DNA of 64,000 nt from Rotaria macrura (taxonomy: Eukaryota; Rotifera; Eurotatoria; Philodinida; Philodinidae): contig OENT01000608.1 of the NCBI GenBank assembly GCA_900239685.1, forward strand, positions 1 to 64,000. The letters run 5' to 3'. Shown one piece after another: positions 1 through 11,699 of the stretch (within the stretch, counting starts at the first letter, position 1; each line of letters opens with the position of its first letter). Both the position numbers and the translations under genes were made by a program. The notes below the pieces were generated by a model that did not search any database, was not told the origin of the DNA, and saw only the letters and a program-made list of their open reading frames with translations.

Positions 1-130
1 ATTTAACTTTATTTTTTAAAGATAAAGGATTCATCTATTTATTTATCTTTATTTTTTTAAAGTAAAGGATTCATTTATTTTTAAAAAATAAAGATAAATT
101 AATCATTTATCTTTAAAAATTAAAGTAATA
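1..130. repeat. AT-rich tandem/inverted short repeat
   Basis: Two tandem copies of a unit of about 40 bp (beginning near 7 and 47, each with ctttattttttaaag followed by taaaggattcat) are followed at about 81-130 by a partly inverted version (ataaagataaat, then atctttaaaaattaaag). This is seen directly. No coding sense. It could be the edge of a longer AT-rich satellite that begins outside the window. Confidence 0.6.
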
Positions 131-1100
131 GTAAATGACCACCCCTATCATAGAACGCGATACAATAAAAACATCTTTTGTCAAGGTTCCCATTCTTGAC
201 AGTATGTAGAGTACGCTTGAGATAGTTGCCTCAGAGAAAACTGTACTAACAGAATGTTTTTCGGTAGTATGCACATACTGAAAATAAACAATTGACTTCA
301 TCCGAACATGTAATGTGTGATTGGTAGTAAAAACTAGTGTGACTATCACATATTCACCCTACTCTATAAATGGTTCGTGTTCATCGAGGAAATGGGACGC
401 ATATGTTACAGCTATGAAGTCAAGTACTCTACAATCATGGTCAAATATCATTCAATAGTCTAAGATAAGTCGAGATATTCGTAAGAATATGAAATCAATA
501 CTATAGAACAAGATAGTTTGAAATACGAATGGGTTCTTTTAACATCTTAGACGGCGTATGAATTTTGAAAATCAATTCTACGTGTTATCTCTCACCCTTA
601 TTCGGACAGAAATAAACTTGTAAACGCGTCTGTCAAAGAAAGACTTCATTCAAATACATAAATTCTGTAACTCTATGCGTTCTCTTTGATCTGTTCCCTG
701 AAAACATTAAGCATTCATTGATTACAAGATTGGATGTGTTAGAATTCTATATAGTTGCTCGGGCATTACTCCAAAAAAAACAAAGTATGTTTTTCTTCTC
801 ACCGTATCCGTGTAAGATTTTATTCGTCGTCAATGAAATTTCTCTTATATATTATGTACACTTGGCTTGTTACTATTTCAAAATGTACCCTCTATTTTTT
901 TTTCTTGTTCATCTACTCAATAAAGCATGATTTTTCATCATGCCCTCTGGCATGCTCTTAAAACGCACAGCTATTGAGAATAAAATCGAATTCTGTCTAT
1001 TATCAATGGTCGATTCATCTCTAAATCAATTTATTTCCTCACTAAGATAATAAAACAATGTCTTTTGCAAAATAAATCGATCAACTAATCAGCAGGAATA
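131..1100. other. No gene seen upstream of the Penelope-like element
   Basis: AT-rich sequence with only short chance reading frames. Two overlapping frames at 718-961 are dominated by Phe/Tyr/Leu from T-runs and show no family signature. Nothing is supported here. Confidence 0.5.
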
Positions 1101-1108
1101 TATATTGT

Positions 1109-1323
1109 ATATATTGGCGAATATATACAATATACATTTCAAGTGCATTTACTTTATTCAGGTATCTAGCTATGTATGTCATAGTCATCTATTCTCTCTC
1201 TTGTTATTATTTTCCTCATGATGGTGGAAGTGCACACCGAAAGCTCGAAATAAAATAATCACCGTTGAATTTTGAAAAAATTCTAAATATATTTTGCAGC
1301 AGTCATTTACTCAATAATTTCTT
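1109..1323 (+). repeat. Left pseudo-LTR of the Penelope-like element
   Basis: This copy matches 4715-4929 at most positions over 215 bp, including the blocks acaatatacatttcaagt, gctatgtatgtcatagtc and tcctcatgatggtgga. A perfect hairpin overlaps its left edge (arms 1101-1115 and 1120-1134). Differences from the right copy are scattered substitutions, as expected of an old insertion. Confidence 0.85.
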
Positions 1324-1529
1324 CATTAATTTCTACTTCTACTCCAGTTATATTTATCACAATTGCTCGCCGCCAGTATGACGGCATTAATTTTCGAGCG
1401 ATTCGACAATTAGAGAAAACTACCATTAAATGAGAAAAATTTAAATGTGACTTAGAATTCTTACGACATTGTCTTATTTAAGACTTAACACCGAAATTCG
1501 TAAATATCGTACTATAGAAAAAATGGTTT

Positions 1530-3731
1530 AAGCAAGACCAAAAATACTCATCATTAAAAAGACATCTGATTCAAAAAGAATATCTTTATAGACAAAAATA
1601 TTCCATCAAGCAAGAAAAACTAAAAAGAAATTATCAAACATCTGAAATCTATCGTGAGTAACTTAGATTATACTAACATTCAGAAGTATATGTGCAAATT
1701 AGCAAATAGCGAAAAAGAAAAAATTATGATACTAAATTGTATAAAAATTGAAAGACCTCACACCAAATGAAGAAATACATCTACGTGTAGGATAGAATTT
1801 TCGCATTAAGAATAACGTCACTAATATTATCGATTTCTTACCAATATAGAAATTACTGCACTAAGATTAGAATCGCATTGCCATCCATCCATCAATCTAT
1901 TCTACTATATGTCACCATCTACATGACTATTCTGAAAAAGTTTTCAAAAATATAAATCGTAACATAATTCATAACATTAGTGATGAAGAACTAAACGCTA
2001 TTAAAACTTTAAAGAATAAAAAAAGAAATAATAATAAGTCGCACTGGCAAAGGTAATGTCATCATTGTAATGGACAAAAAAGATTATATAGAAAAAATTA
2101 ATCAAATACTTCGACCGAAACGATTTAAATACATTTCCACATCATTATTAGAACAGAAACAAGAGAAAACAAATAAACTACTACGAAACATATATAAAGA
2201 CAATCTAATTAATAAAGAAGTCTTTTATCGTATTCATTCTACTTTTTCTTCGTAGTCCTGTTTGTACGAACAACCTAAAGTACACAAACTAGGATACTCA
2301 CTAACATGTATAATTTCGTCAAGAGGAAATTGTAACTACGAACTTTCTAAATATCTTGCAGAACTACTGAAGAAAAACCGAACTTCAAAACCAACTTTTT
2401 TCATAAAAGACTCATTCGATCTAGGGCAACGAATAAAAGGAATCGAATTTAAAAACAAGCAAACAATATGTAGCTTTGATGTAGATGAACTTCATAATAA
2501 TGTAGCTGTAAAGGAAACAATAGAAATAGCCGTAAATAACATGAAATAAGTCTAAAACACTAAATAATACACCATTTAATCGCACACAACCAATAAAACG
2601 ACTTGAAATACCAGTTTATAATGTACCCTTTCGATTTATGAATGAAAATTATATTCAATTCGATGGCATTGATATAGGATCCCCATTGGAATCTATACTC
2701 GCCGATATCTTCATGTCAAATTTAGAAAACATGTTAAATCGTTTTTCAAAAAATGAACCACAGATCTGGTATAGACATGTTGACGATATATTTTGCATCA
2801 TTAACTCAGAACAAAATATTGATGATGTCCTTGAACAAATGAATAAATGACGTGAAAACATCCAATTCACGATTGTAAAGGAACGTAATAATGAAATTGC
2901 ATTCCTAGACGTACTAGTACTAAGAAAATCAAAAGAAAATAAGTATGAAACAACTATATATAAAAATAAATTAATACTAACTTATACTTGTTATATGAAA
3001 GCAATCAAACTAGCAAGTACAAACTAGGTCTTATTAGATCATTAACTATTCGCACACTTTTGATTTGCTCTTCCATCCAATACTCAGAAAATGGATTACA
3101 AGAACGAAAATCGGTACTAAGAACAAATGGATATCCGGATCATTTAATACATAGAGACATCAGCGAAGAAGTTGTAACCAAGAAAACTAATCAAAAACAA
3201 CAACAGTCACCTAATTCTAACAATAATCAATCAACATAAAGAAAAAAGAACATATTTTTAAGCCTCTAATCCTACGGTCATGAATCAATACTATTAGCGG
3301 AAAGAATAAAAAAAAGATCTGTAAAAAAACTACTATCTAACATTGTAGTAAACATTGCATTCAAAAGAACATTCACAATCAAAAATATGTTTCTACCAAT
3401 ACAAAAAGGAAATGATGATAATAGAAAAAATAAAAAATTAGTATATAAAATACGATGCAAAGATTGCGAACATTATTACATTGGTGAAACTAATAGAAAA
3501 CTAACCACACGAATGAAATAACATCAAGATGATATTCATAATTCGCACGACAACTCTAATGTCGCACAACATGTATTAGAAAAACATCACTTGTTTGATT
3601 TTAAGAATGTTGAAATTTCAGCTCTAGAAACTAATTGGAAACGTAGAACTATAAAAGAAAATATTTTTACACACTATATCTATGGTAAAGCGATTCATAA
3701 TGTAAAACATAAACTTAGAAGACATGGTTGA
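1530..3731 (+). pseudogene. Penelope-like reverse transcriptase / GIY-YIG endonuclease, broken
   Basis: The recognisable order is that of a Penelope-type polyprotein. From about 1760 there is a decayed N-terminal helix region. At 1980-2255 comes the segment with TGKGNVIIVMDKKDY, matching the family's (D)KGNxxVVMD block. At 2262-2549 follow YEQPKVHKLGYSL (the PKxHK motif) and CSFDVDELHNNV (the motif A type SFDVxxLxxNV). At 2551-2980 come FDGIDIGSPLESILADIFM and WYRHVDDIFCI, where the usual YxDD box reads HVDD. At 2988-3239 is a thumb-like NGYP segment. At about 3435-3731 the GIY-YIG nuclease begins with KIRCKDCEHYYIGETNRK. Defects include a stop at 2253-2255, frame changes near 2549 and 2980, a stop at 3237-3239 and a stop inside the nuclease near 3519. 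The N-terminal limit is uncertain. No active product is expected. Confidence 0.88.
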
Positions 3732-4714
3732 ATCATATAAGACTTATAAACAATTAATAATTAGAAAAAGATATGAAGACCTTTTTCATAATGATTACTT
3801 ATCAGTCATCAATAGCACTTACTAATTCTACTTCTGTACAACTAGTAATCATAACCTTATTTCCAAATCATACTTATCTTTGTTCACCAATAACAAAAGA
3901 ATATCTACTACTTTTAGAAACTAGTAATCTACTTCCGTCTTCTTATTATTCATCTACCACTTAAGACTCTAATTCATTTATTACTTGTTACTACTAAAAC
4001 ATTTTGTTACTATACTCATCAATTCGTTACTACCTGTAAATCGTTCCTAAGTGTAATTCGTTACTTCTCATAATCCGTTATTACATTCCTAATTCTTTAC
4101 TACTCGTATTTTATTACTATTCATATGTATTTGTTACTCATAGGTTGTTTACTAACTACCAGTCATAACTCGTAATTTTAATAAACATTTACCATTATCT
4201 AACCATTAGTTGATACTTATAGTACCTTATTTGTGTTATACCCATGAATCTTTGTTTGTTTACCAAGTATTGATTATTATTCGTACCAACTTTTAATCTA
4301 TGATTTATAAGCAAATATTAATATGTATTCGTTTTACCACCTGTTCTTTTATTCAGTTGGTTGCTCGCTCCAGTAATTTGAAGTACTATATCTTTATCTT
4401 TAATGCTATTTACGGTTCGATTCACCAATCACCAAGTAACTAGTCGCTAAACAACTAATCGACACTACAAAACTCTTTCATTACTTGAGAAAACCGAGTT
4501 ATTATTTCATAATAACTTTATATAAGCGTAATATTTAATATATATATATATTAGCCATTCTGCATTAATGAAATTACCGTCTACTTACCTTGAGTAAAAA
4601 AAAGAAAAAAAATATGATCAATAATACCTTCAAAAGCTAATCATGAATAATGTTACAGCATGCCCTTCATAAGGACATGTTGTATGGACCACAACGGATG
4701 TTCTTCGAATATTA
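3732..4714. other. 3' non-coding part of the Penelope-like element with TTACTA-rich degenerate repeats
   Basis: Between the nuclease stop and the right repeat lies about 1 kb of AT-rich sequence. At 3960-4350 it contains many imperfect recurrences of ttcgttactact, ttgttactaa and similar 8-12-mers. No frame with family features is present. It is taken as the 3' UTR of the retroelement; it could instead hold a second, unrecognisable degraded insertion. Confidence 0.5.
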
Positions 4715-4929
4715 ATATATTGGTGAGTGTATACAATATACATTTCAAGTACATTTACTTTATTCAGGTATCAAGCTATGTATGTCATAGTCATCTATTC
4801 TTTCTCTTGTTATTATTTTCCTCATGATGGTGGAAATGCACACTGTAAGCTCGAAATAAAATAATCACAATTGAATTTTGAAAAAATTCGAAATGTATCT
4901 TGCAGCAGTCATTAACTCAATAATTTCTT
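4715..4929 (+). repeat. Right pseudo-LTR of the Penelope-like element
   Basis: Direct copy of 1109-1323, same length, diverged by scattered substitutions. The left-edge hairpin present in the first copy is not conserved here because the flanking sequence differs, consistent with the repeat starting near the shared atatattgg. Confidence 0.85.
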
Positions 4930-7900
4930 AAGTATTAACTAGATGGAAAACGGGAAAATGTCACTTCTGATACAGTCACCTACGAATAATATGGATTGCT
5001 TCTATATAAATGACCGGTAGTACATTGCTGACCTATACTATTCTAGTAGTCGATTATATTATGATCATTAGTTCCAAATCATATCTAATCAATAACGATA
5101 GTGAATTTCAATAATCGATTAAATCAACTTTACGTAATAGAAAACAAATATAAATTCTGTACGCAACAGTATCACTCACCAAACTGTATTGTAACCATTA
5201 TTGTTCGATACACAAAATTTTTACTCCTATCCGTTATTCATTATGTTAACCTTGACGGTGCATGTTTCTTGCTCTTTCGCTTGTGTAAATTGTACAAGTT
5301 CATGTGTACTTACGTGTGTCCGTATGGGTAAGAGTGATGAAGTAGTTCAATGAACAGTGCTATTTCGTTTTACTCGAGCAATCTTTATTAACGACTAAAC
5401 AATCAATCCATATGAATAAAGACATCTTTTTATTCAATTTTTATTCACGATTTCCATCAAGAACTTATGTTTCACTGACGTAGATACTACTCACTGTTGT
5501 ATTGTGGATTAGTCATAAATGATTCTCACGTTCTTTAAATTGCCATCCAAGAACGTTTGCTAAAAGCATATACGTCTTCGTTAATTCGTCTTACCACGTA
5601 TTTTTATTGTTCTACTGAATCATAAAATTGTGACACTCTTCACATGTATTTAACTTCATACTATCCCAAGTATTTTCACGGATCAATCAAAAACGATTTC
5701 AATGCATAGCACGAACGGCGATTCGAGTTTAGATATGTTTAAATCTCTATGAATATATAATTGAAGTTTTTTTCTAATCAATCATTCGAAATTGATAACA
5801 ACGTAAACGAATCTTTCTTCTATGGTCATCGACATATTTATTCAATTTCATATCATTTATGCATAGTATGAGTAGAATGATGTGCACAGAAAGTGTAACA
5901 AATGAAATTATAAACGCACAGTAAAAATCTATGTTTATAAGAAAGACTTTTAAAACATTATAACAATGTAAAATGTACAAAACTTCAACTAAGTTTTACT
6001 TTCAAAATACTCATCAAATTTACTTGTGGATGAACTGAAAATGTTTTCATAAGTTCCCATTGCTTGCATTCGAAAAGTTTGGTTTAATTATAGATGATCA
6101 TAGACGCTATGACATCATCAAATACGACGTCTTGTTAAAGGTTGAAGAAAAATGAATTTAGTTGTAGAATAGCCAAGTGATGAAAGCGTCACTTTACAAA
6201 TGATCTACACATCATAAGATATCAATAAGTGATAGTGAAAAATTTTGATGAACGAATTATATATCTTCTATCATTTTTTATTGATACAGTAAATGCTAAA
6301 CTTTCAAAACCTGACGTATATTGAGGACATCTAAAGATACCATGGTAGTGCTCATCAATACAATAGATATTCTATATTGACAGATTATCTACTTCATCAT
6401 ACATTCTCATATCGTATATTAGATTTAGATCTATATGATGCAACTCAAAGAGTATTGACTTCTAAGTAATACTATTTTGTCATGTTTCTCTAAAATCATG
6501 AAGTCTAATGCTATTATCATCCAGTATTTTTTTCTAAATACTTTGCAAATTTAGTAATTACATATAAATCATGCATCTGAAAATATTTATCCTGTGGTAT
6601 TTTATATTTAAAACAAGTTAAACATGATGATCGAGCAAATAATATAAATTTGTGTGACTTTACAAATCGCTTCGTTAGGACATATTATTCATAGAGTAGA
6701 AAACAATGTATGCATAACGGTATGAATAACGACAGTGCTTGTTATTAAATGTAGATGGATTTCGAGAATATATAGAGTAATATTATGGGTATATCACAAT
6801 AGAACCTATTGAATATTATTGATGATTGGAATTCTTATCAAATCGTGAATCGCTGACGTGTGAAATGAGTTCATTTATATTGTGTGATTTTAGTTAAATA
6901 TGAATATCTTTAAAGTATTTGATTGTTTGAGAAAGAAGTTCGATAGAATTTCTTAGTAATTATAATGAATTACGATAAAATGTAAAAACAAAACTTCTGC
7001 TATCATCAATCATGACTCGTCTTTTGTAAAATATGTATGATTTAAATGAAATTAATTTGATTTCATATATTCGAGCATAAATGCATGTATCACCGATTGA
7101 AATGTGTCGTTATTAAAGTGTGGTCGAAAAAAAAATCCGATCGATTTCATATTGACAGAACGGTTGAAATAAATAAAGATGAAAATCATCGTTTTCAAGT
7201 ATTTAACATGTTCTAGCATGTCTTAACGATTGGGATGGAATAGTGTACAATGAATAGCATACATTTAATCGAATGAATACAAAAACGCCAAAAGCTAAAC
7301 ACGTAGTGAAAGAACTTCTCCTTCGGCTTCACTGCACTCATTCATAAAGAACCCTAGAAAAATATTCAACAGTATTTCAAACATGCACTTATACATGAAA
7401 AATAGGTAGTCAAAATAGTATTAGTAATATTTTCTATGTTACAATTGTAGACGTTGAATTCAGAAGATATTTTCGTGCGTAATTGTTTACTCATTGTGAT
7501 ATAGAAGCATTGAAAATAATTCAAACATAGATATTATCCATAAATTATCAGAATATTGTTTTCATTCTAATTATTGTATTAAGATCGTTACAGTCAGTAT
7601 ATGGCATCCATATACTTGAAAATATGAGCAGACGATACATGAAGAAAAAAAAACAATGAGATATGTTTTAAACATAAGGTTAATCGAATCGTATATCAAA
7701 GAGAAAACAAAACAACCTACTAATTCAAGTTCAAATTAAAAACTAATGACGAGCTCGATAGAACCACTATCTCAAAATAAATAAGAAATTGAACTCTCAG
7801 CTGAAACGTTGCCGCTATTACAGTCCCATGATGCAGATGCCGAACTTTCGAAAGTTTTCGACATCCAAAAATTTTGCTTTTACGATATTTTTGTTAACAG

Positions 7901-9975
7901 AATTCTCATGATTGAAAATTGATAAGTATCGAATGAAATCTCATTTGCTATCAACTCAATCGAAAAATGACCGTTTTTAACTAGTTTCTCTCTAGCATGT
8001 TTATTCTGTAGGACGATATACATTATGTGCTTTCCGGGGCTCATGCAAGTTAGCGTTAATCATCTGATAAGAGAATGCACCCAAAAAACTTAATCTAGAT
8101 GTGTTACAAAGATAAAACTTGAGAAAAGCTCAATTTACAATAGCTGCGATTGCAATCATTCATAATATCGAGTCATCTGATCTACATCAAATGGATACGA
8201 GCTTCATTTTCTTTGTCCTGGACAACGTGTTGTGAACAAATTTTCATAAAATCTTTCTCATTTCATAATCTCTTGAGAATAAGGGAAGCTTCGTTTTTTC
8301 TGATGAATAACGGGAATTATCTTGTTGCTGATAATTACCCCACCAGTTCACATCTCAAAATATGAAAAATAGGCAGCTAGAATATCTATAAAAGCGAAAT
8401 AGCACAGTGAATTTAGAAAGATTCTATCATTGATTTAGATAAAATTTATCTGCTCTTCATGCAGCCACATCGTGAATATGTTTCGAATCGATCATTTGGG
8501 TATATATTTTTCTAGGTTCTCATCTAAATTCAAAACACTATACAAATTCTACAATAAAAATAGAAATCAACAACGAACGAACTACATTTATTCAATCCTA
8601 TTAAATTTTTGTGCAACCATAATTAGAATTTTTGTGATAATAGAAAAGTCTATCTATTTGTCTGCATTTCAGATGATTCCAACAGTTGACAAGAAAGCTT
8701 TTGAAAAGAATGTTTGTACCTTTTTTTGTTGACTTGTTCCAAAGTGTGTTAGTCGGATGAGAATTTATGCTCGTTCTAAATATGGAATCAGAGAATTTCT
8801 ATCTACGTCCATATGAGAATAGTCAGAGAATGTCAAGAAGATCTGAATAATTGTTTTGAACCGAAAATTTTCTCAGATATTTTCAGTACTGAAATCCAAA
8901 ATTAAACATTGAAAAATTTCGTTCATATATCAGTTTGCGTGTAGAATAAACTATTTTCTTTCAAAGTTCTTAGACTATTGCTTTTCATCATGCTGCGTCT
9001 CAGATAGAATTTTAGTTTTATCCAAAAATAATTATAGCTTCAGTTGTGTAAAAACCAAAGTTAAATTCTATTTCAGCTTTTAAAATGGATTGTTTGCTCT
9101 ATAGATGAACAACGTTTAATGGATTTTTAATACCGTCACCAATAGATTTATAATATTAGCTAAACTCGATGAATGAAAAAACTTGCAATCAAATTTTGAA
9201 GGATATCCTCAGTGATCATAAAAACAAAAAATCTGAGTCTATCTATATTCGTAAAGAACATCAAATTCTGCTTGTTGTTCATAATATTTCATTTGTCTAG
9301 AATGATTTCAAACGACTCAATAATAAACGAATATTATGTCTAGAAACTTTCACACCATCCATTACATAAGCTACAAATGATTCGCTTCAGATTTTGAACT
9401 TTGCATTTCTGCATGTCATGGTGTATACATGTACTATGCGATACTTCAACTAGTCAGGTGAGTTTGTTCTTTTTTTTTGTATTGATACGTAAGTATTACA
9501 ACGTACTGGAGATTGCATATCTTCAACTGAAGAACAAAGCAAGAAATAAACGTTGTCATGATGACTATGAAATAAAGGAAAGTATATATATATATACATT
9601 CTTTTTATTTCTCTGTTCGTAGTCATCAGTCTGCCTTGAGCTGTCATGATTGATTTAGAACTATCTAGTAGATAGAGTTTCCTAGTTTTGGATCATTTTT
9701 TACCATAATATTTTTCTATACAATGTGAAAAGAAATCGTGTTCGATTTCATACATAAGATTTTTATTTTTCTTCTTCTTCTGAACAAAATAATATTTTAA
9801 GTCAACTGATACCATCACACATAAAATAGCTGCTTTTTTCATTCATTGAATAACGTTAGTTGAAGAAGTCGTCGAGTAGTCTTAATAAAGAAAAATACTT
9901 ACTTGTTGCATACATATTCTGATTAGATATTGACGTTTTTGATGCAAGATCATTGAATTTTCTAACATAAAAAAA
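4930..9975. other. About 5 kb without a supportable gene
   Basis: Reading frames are short (under 90 codons), Phe/Ile/Tyr-rich, and carry no domain signature or convincing splice partner. Small (TA)n runs occur (for example near 9583-9596). No tRNA-like arm pairing was found. It may contain regulatory DNA or very old transposon remains; nothing specific can be named. Confidence 0.45.
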
Positions 9976-11587
9976 ATGTGGCTTCAACGATGGTTCGTAC
10001 GATTAAAAGATGAATTTACAGAAATTATTCTGGCAATTAGGCAAATGATACTACATCCTGTTTTAATGGTTATCGGATCTATATGGATCGTCGTGACGCT
10101 TCAAGAACAAAGTTGGATTGATAATAAAAAAAAGTTAGCTGAGCAAGATCTGAACAAAAGTCATGAGCATATGCCAAATGAATTTATTCAAGGCTCTGCT
10201 TTAGCGGTATGTTTAATTACTTGATCTTATTTAACATGATCCCATTGAGAAGATTTTTCTATAGTTTGAAAATTAAAAAATCTATTGATTGATATCTCGA
10301 AACGGCATGTTTCTAATCATTACAAATCAAGTTAACAGCCATTGTAGTCGAGTATCTAGATGAGAAATCTATAGGACGATGAAGATTAAATTTGTTGTTT
10401 TGATACCAAAATTAAATTGTATGAGAAATTCTAGAGCGAACTATACAAGCTCTATATGAATGTGTATGAGTATTTATTCTAATGTCAAATACATCAACTT
10501 TTTCACTGGATTGGAGGCTAAGATTCATGGACGTGAACGTAACAGAATCGAATTATAATATTATCAACTATATTTCGTAAATATTTACCCTAAATATAAG
10601 TATCCAAATAAATCTTATCGAATCTGGATTCTACCTGAGAGTTTGAAAACGATATTTCCTTCTTCTTCGTCACTAGAAAAATGTGAAACAAAATCATGTG
10701 ATTATATCGTTTGTTCTTCGAAATCAAAATTTTCCCTTGTTCTAATCATCTTATTTTAGAAAAAAAAATGAAGTATAATCGAAAACTAACTAGCGGATCG
10801 ACTGTCTTTATCATCAATGGTGAACGAAAATTGCATTTAAAGAGACAGAACTATGTAAACTTGCTTATAAAATTCAACATCATTCTTTTTCTTTTAGCAT
10901 GAAATATGCCCACCATCATTATTAATTCGCTCAGCATTCAATATTCATTTCTGGATATTCTATTGGAAATTAGAGCGTAAAAGAGTTCGATTATCACGAA
11001 GTCTTCCATCTCGTCTCACAGAACCTGGTCAACTAGTTCCAGCTAGTGCTAAAATAATTCCTGTTTTAACAGAAAATATGAATCAATTCGATAATGAGGA
11101 TTATAAATTTGAAACTATAAGTTTACGTTCATTGATGAAGCATGGACGTTATTTAGTTGTGAATTTCGGTAGTTGCACATGACCACCATTTCTTGAAAGT
11201 TTAAAATGTTTCATTAAACTTGCAAAATTTCATCATGATTTAAATAATCCAATTGATTTTATTATAATTTATATTCAAGAAGCTCATGCATCAGATGAAT
11301 GGAAATTTTATGGAGAACGATTCAGTTTTATCAAAGCTCATCAAAATATTAAAGATAGATTAAATGCAATTAAAATTCTTTTAAACATGACCAATATCAA
11401 TCGAGAAAACATAATTTCTATTTATTCTGATACGATAGATGATCATACAAATGATTTATTTCGTGCTTGGCCAGAAAGACTCTATGTTTTACATGATCAT
11501 AAGATTTTATACCAAGGTCAAAATGGACCATCAGGATATTCAATACCATCATTGGAATATTTTTTACAGAACAATATTCAAATTTAG
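9976..11587 (+). CDS. DIO: Iodothyronine deiodinase-like selenoprotein (2 exons, Sec at TGA 11180-11182)
   Basis: Exons 9976-10206 and 10898-11587 join in phase 0 across a GT-AG intron (gtatgt...tttcttttag), giving 306 residues. Residues about 25-42 form a hydrophobic membrane anchor, as in deiodinases. The active-site block reads NFGSCT-(TGA)-PPF; the TGA is at codon 172, in frame and followed by 133 further conserved codons, so it is read as selenocysteine. Downstream are IYIQEAHASDEW (the deiodinase E-A-H-x-S-D-x-W motif, Glu205 and His207) and PERLYVLHDHKILYQG near the C-terminus. The family removes iodine from iodothyronines through a thioredoxin-like fold in membranes; whether this protein uses thyroid hormones in this animal is unknown. 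A SECIS hairpin lies in the 3' UTR and an aataaa near 11685. Standard ORF calling would split the gene at the TGA. Confidence 0.93.
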
Positions 11588-11604
11588 CATTCATATTTTC
11601 TTTT

Positions 11605-11685
11605 TATTTCAAAATATTTATGATTATTTGTATCAAAATTGGTTTACAACCGAAGATACAAATCTGAATACTCGCTGTCTGAAAA
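11605..11685 (+). promoter_or_regulatory. Form-2 SECIS element in the deiodinase 3' UTR
   Basis: The quartet strand atga is at 11620-11623. An 11-nt spacer contains the stem arm tatttgtatc (11625-11634), then an apical AAAA (11635-11638), a mini-stem ggtt (11641-11644) with aacc (11648-11651), the returning arm gatacaaatc (11655-11664), and tga at 11665-11667. The main stem pairs perfectly over about 9-10 bp, and the AA bulge lies 11 nt from the quartet, as SECIS elements require. The extra apical stem makes it form 2. The lower helix is weak by eye. It starts 18-35 bases after the stop codon and would recruit SBP2/eEFSec for Sec insertion at 11180. Confidence 0.85.
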
Positions 11686-11699
11686 ATAAAGAAAATAAA

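Larger units (their letters stand above)
1109..4929 (+). mobile_element. Penelope-like retroelement, decayed, with flanking direct repeats
   Basis: The element is delimited by two direct repeats of equal length (1109-1323 and 4715-4929). Between them lies a broken reverse transcriptase-GIY-YIG reading frame on the + strand (about 1530-3731) and about 1 kb of 3' non-coding sequence. Penelope-like elements typically combine a telomerase-like RT with a C-terminal GIY-YIG endonuclease and often carry such pseudo-LTRs. Stops, frame changes and divergence between the repeats indicate an old, inactive copy. The rotifer Athena subgroup usually lacks GIY-YIG, so this copy belongs rather with the endonuclease-positive Penelope group; that placement is inference. 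Confidence 0.85.

Noticed and set aside
1240-1290. Hammerhead-ribozyme-like core (ctcatga ... ggtg ... cacc gaaa) in the left pseudo-LTR
   Set aside because: Penelope-like elements often carry hammerheads, but here the core reads CUCAUGA instead of CUGAUGA, the stem has an extra unpaired base, the right copy has gtaa for gaaa, and no convincing stems I and III were found.
4381-4430. tRNA B-box-like ggttcgattc
   Set aside because: No matching A-box or acceptor/anticodon stems upstream; the arms do not pair.
11060-11182. Reading the deiodinase TGA as a true stop and the downstream frame as a separate 66-codon gene
   Set aside because: The frame is unbroken across the TGA, the Sec site and following motifs match the family, and a SECIS is present.
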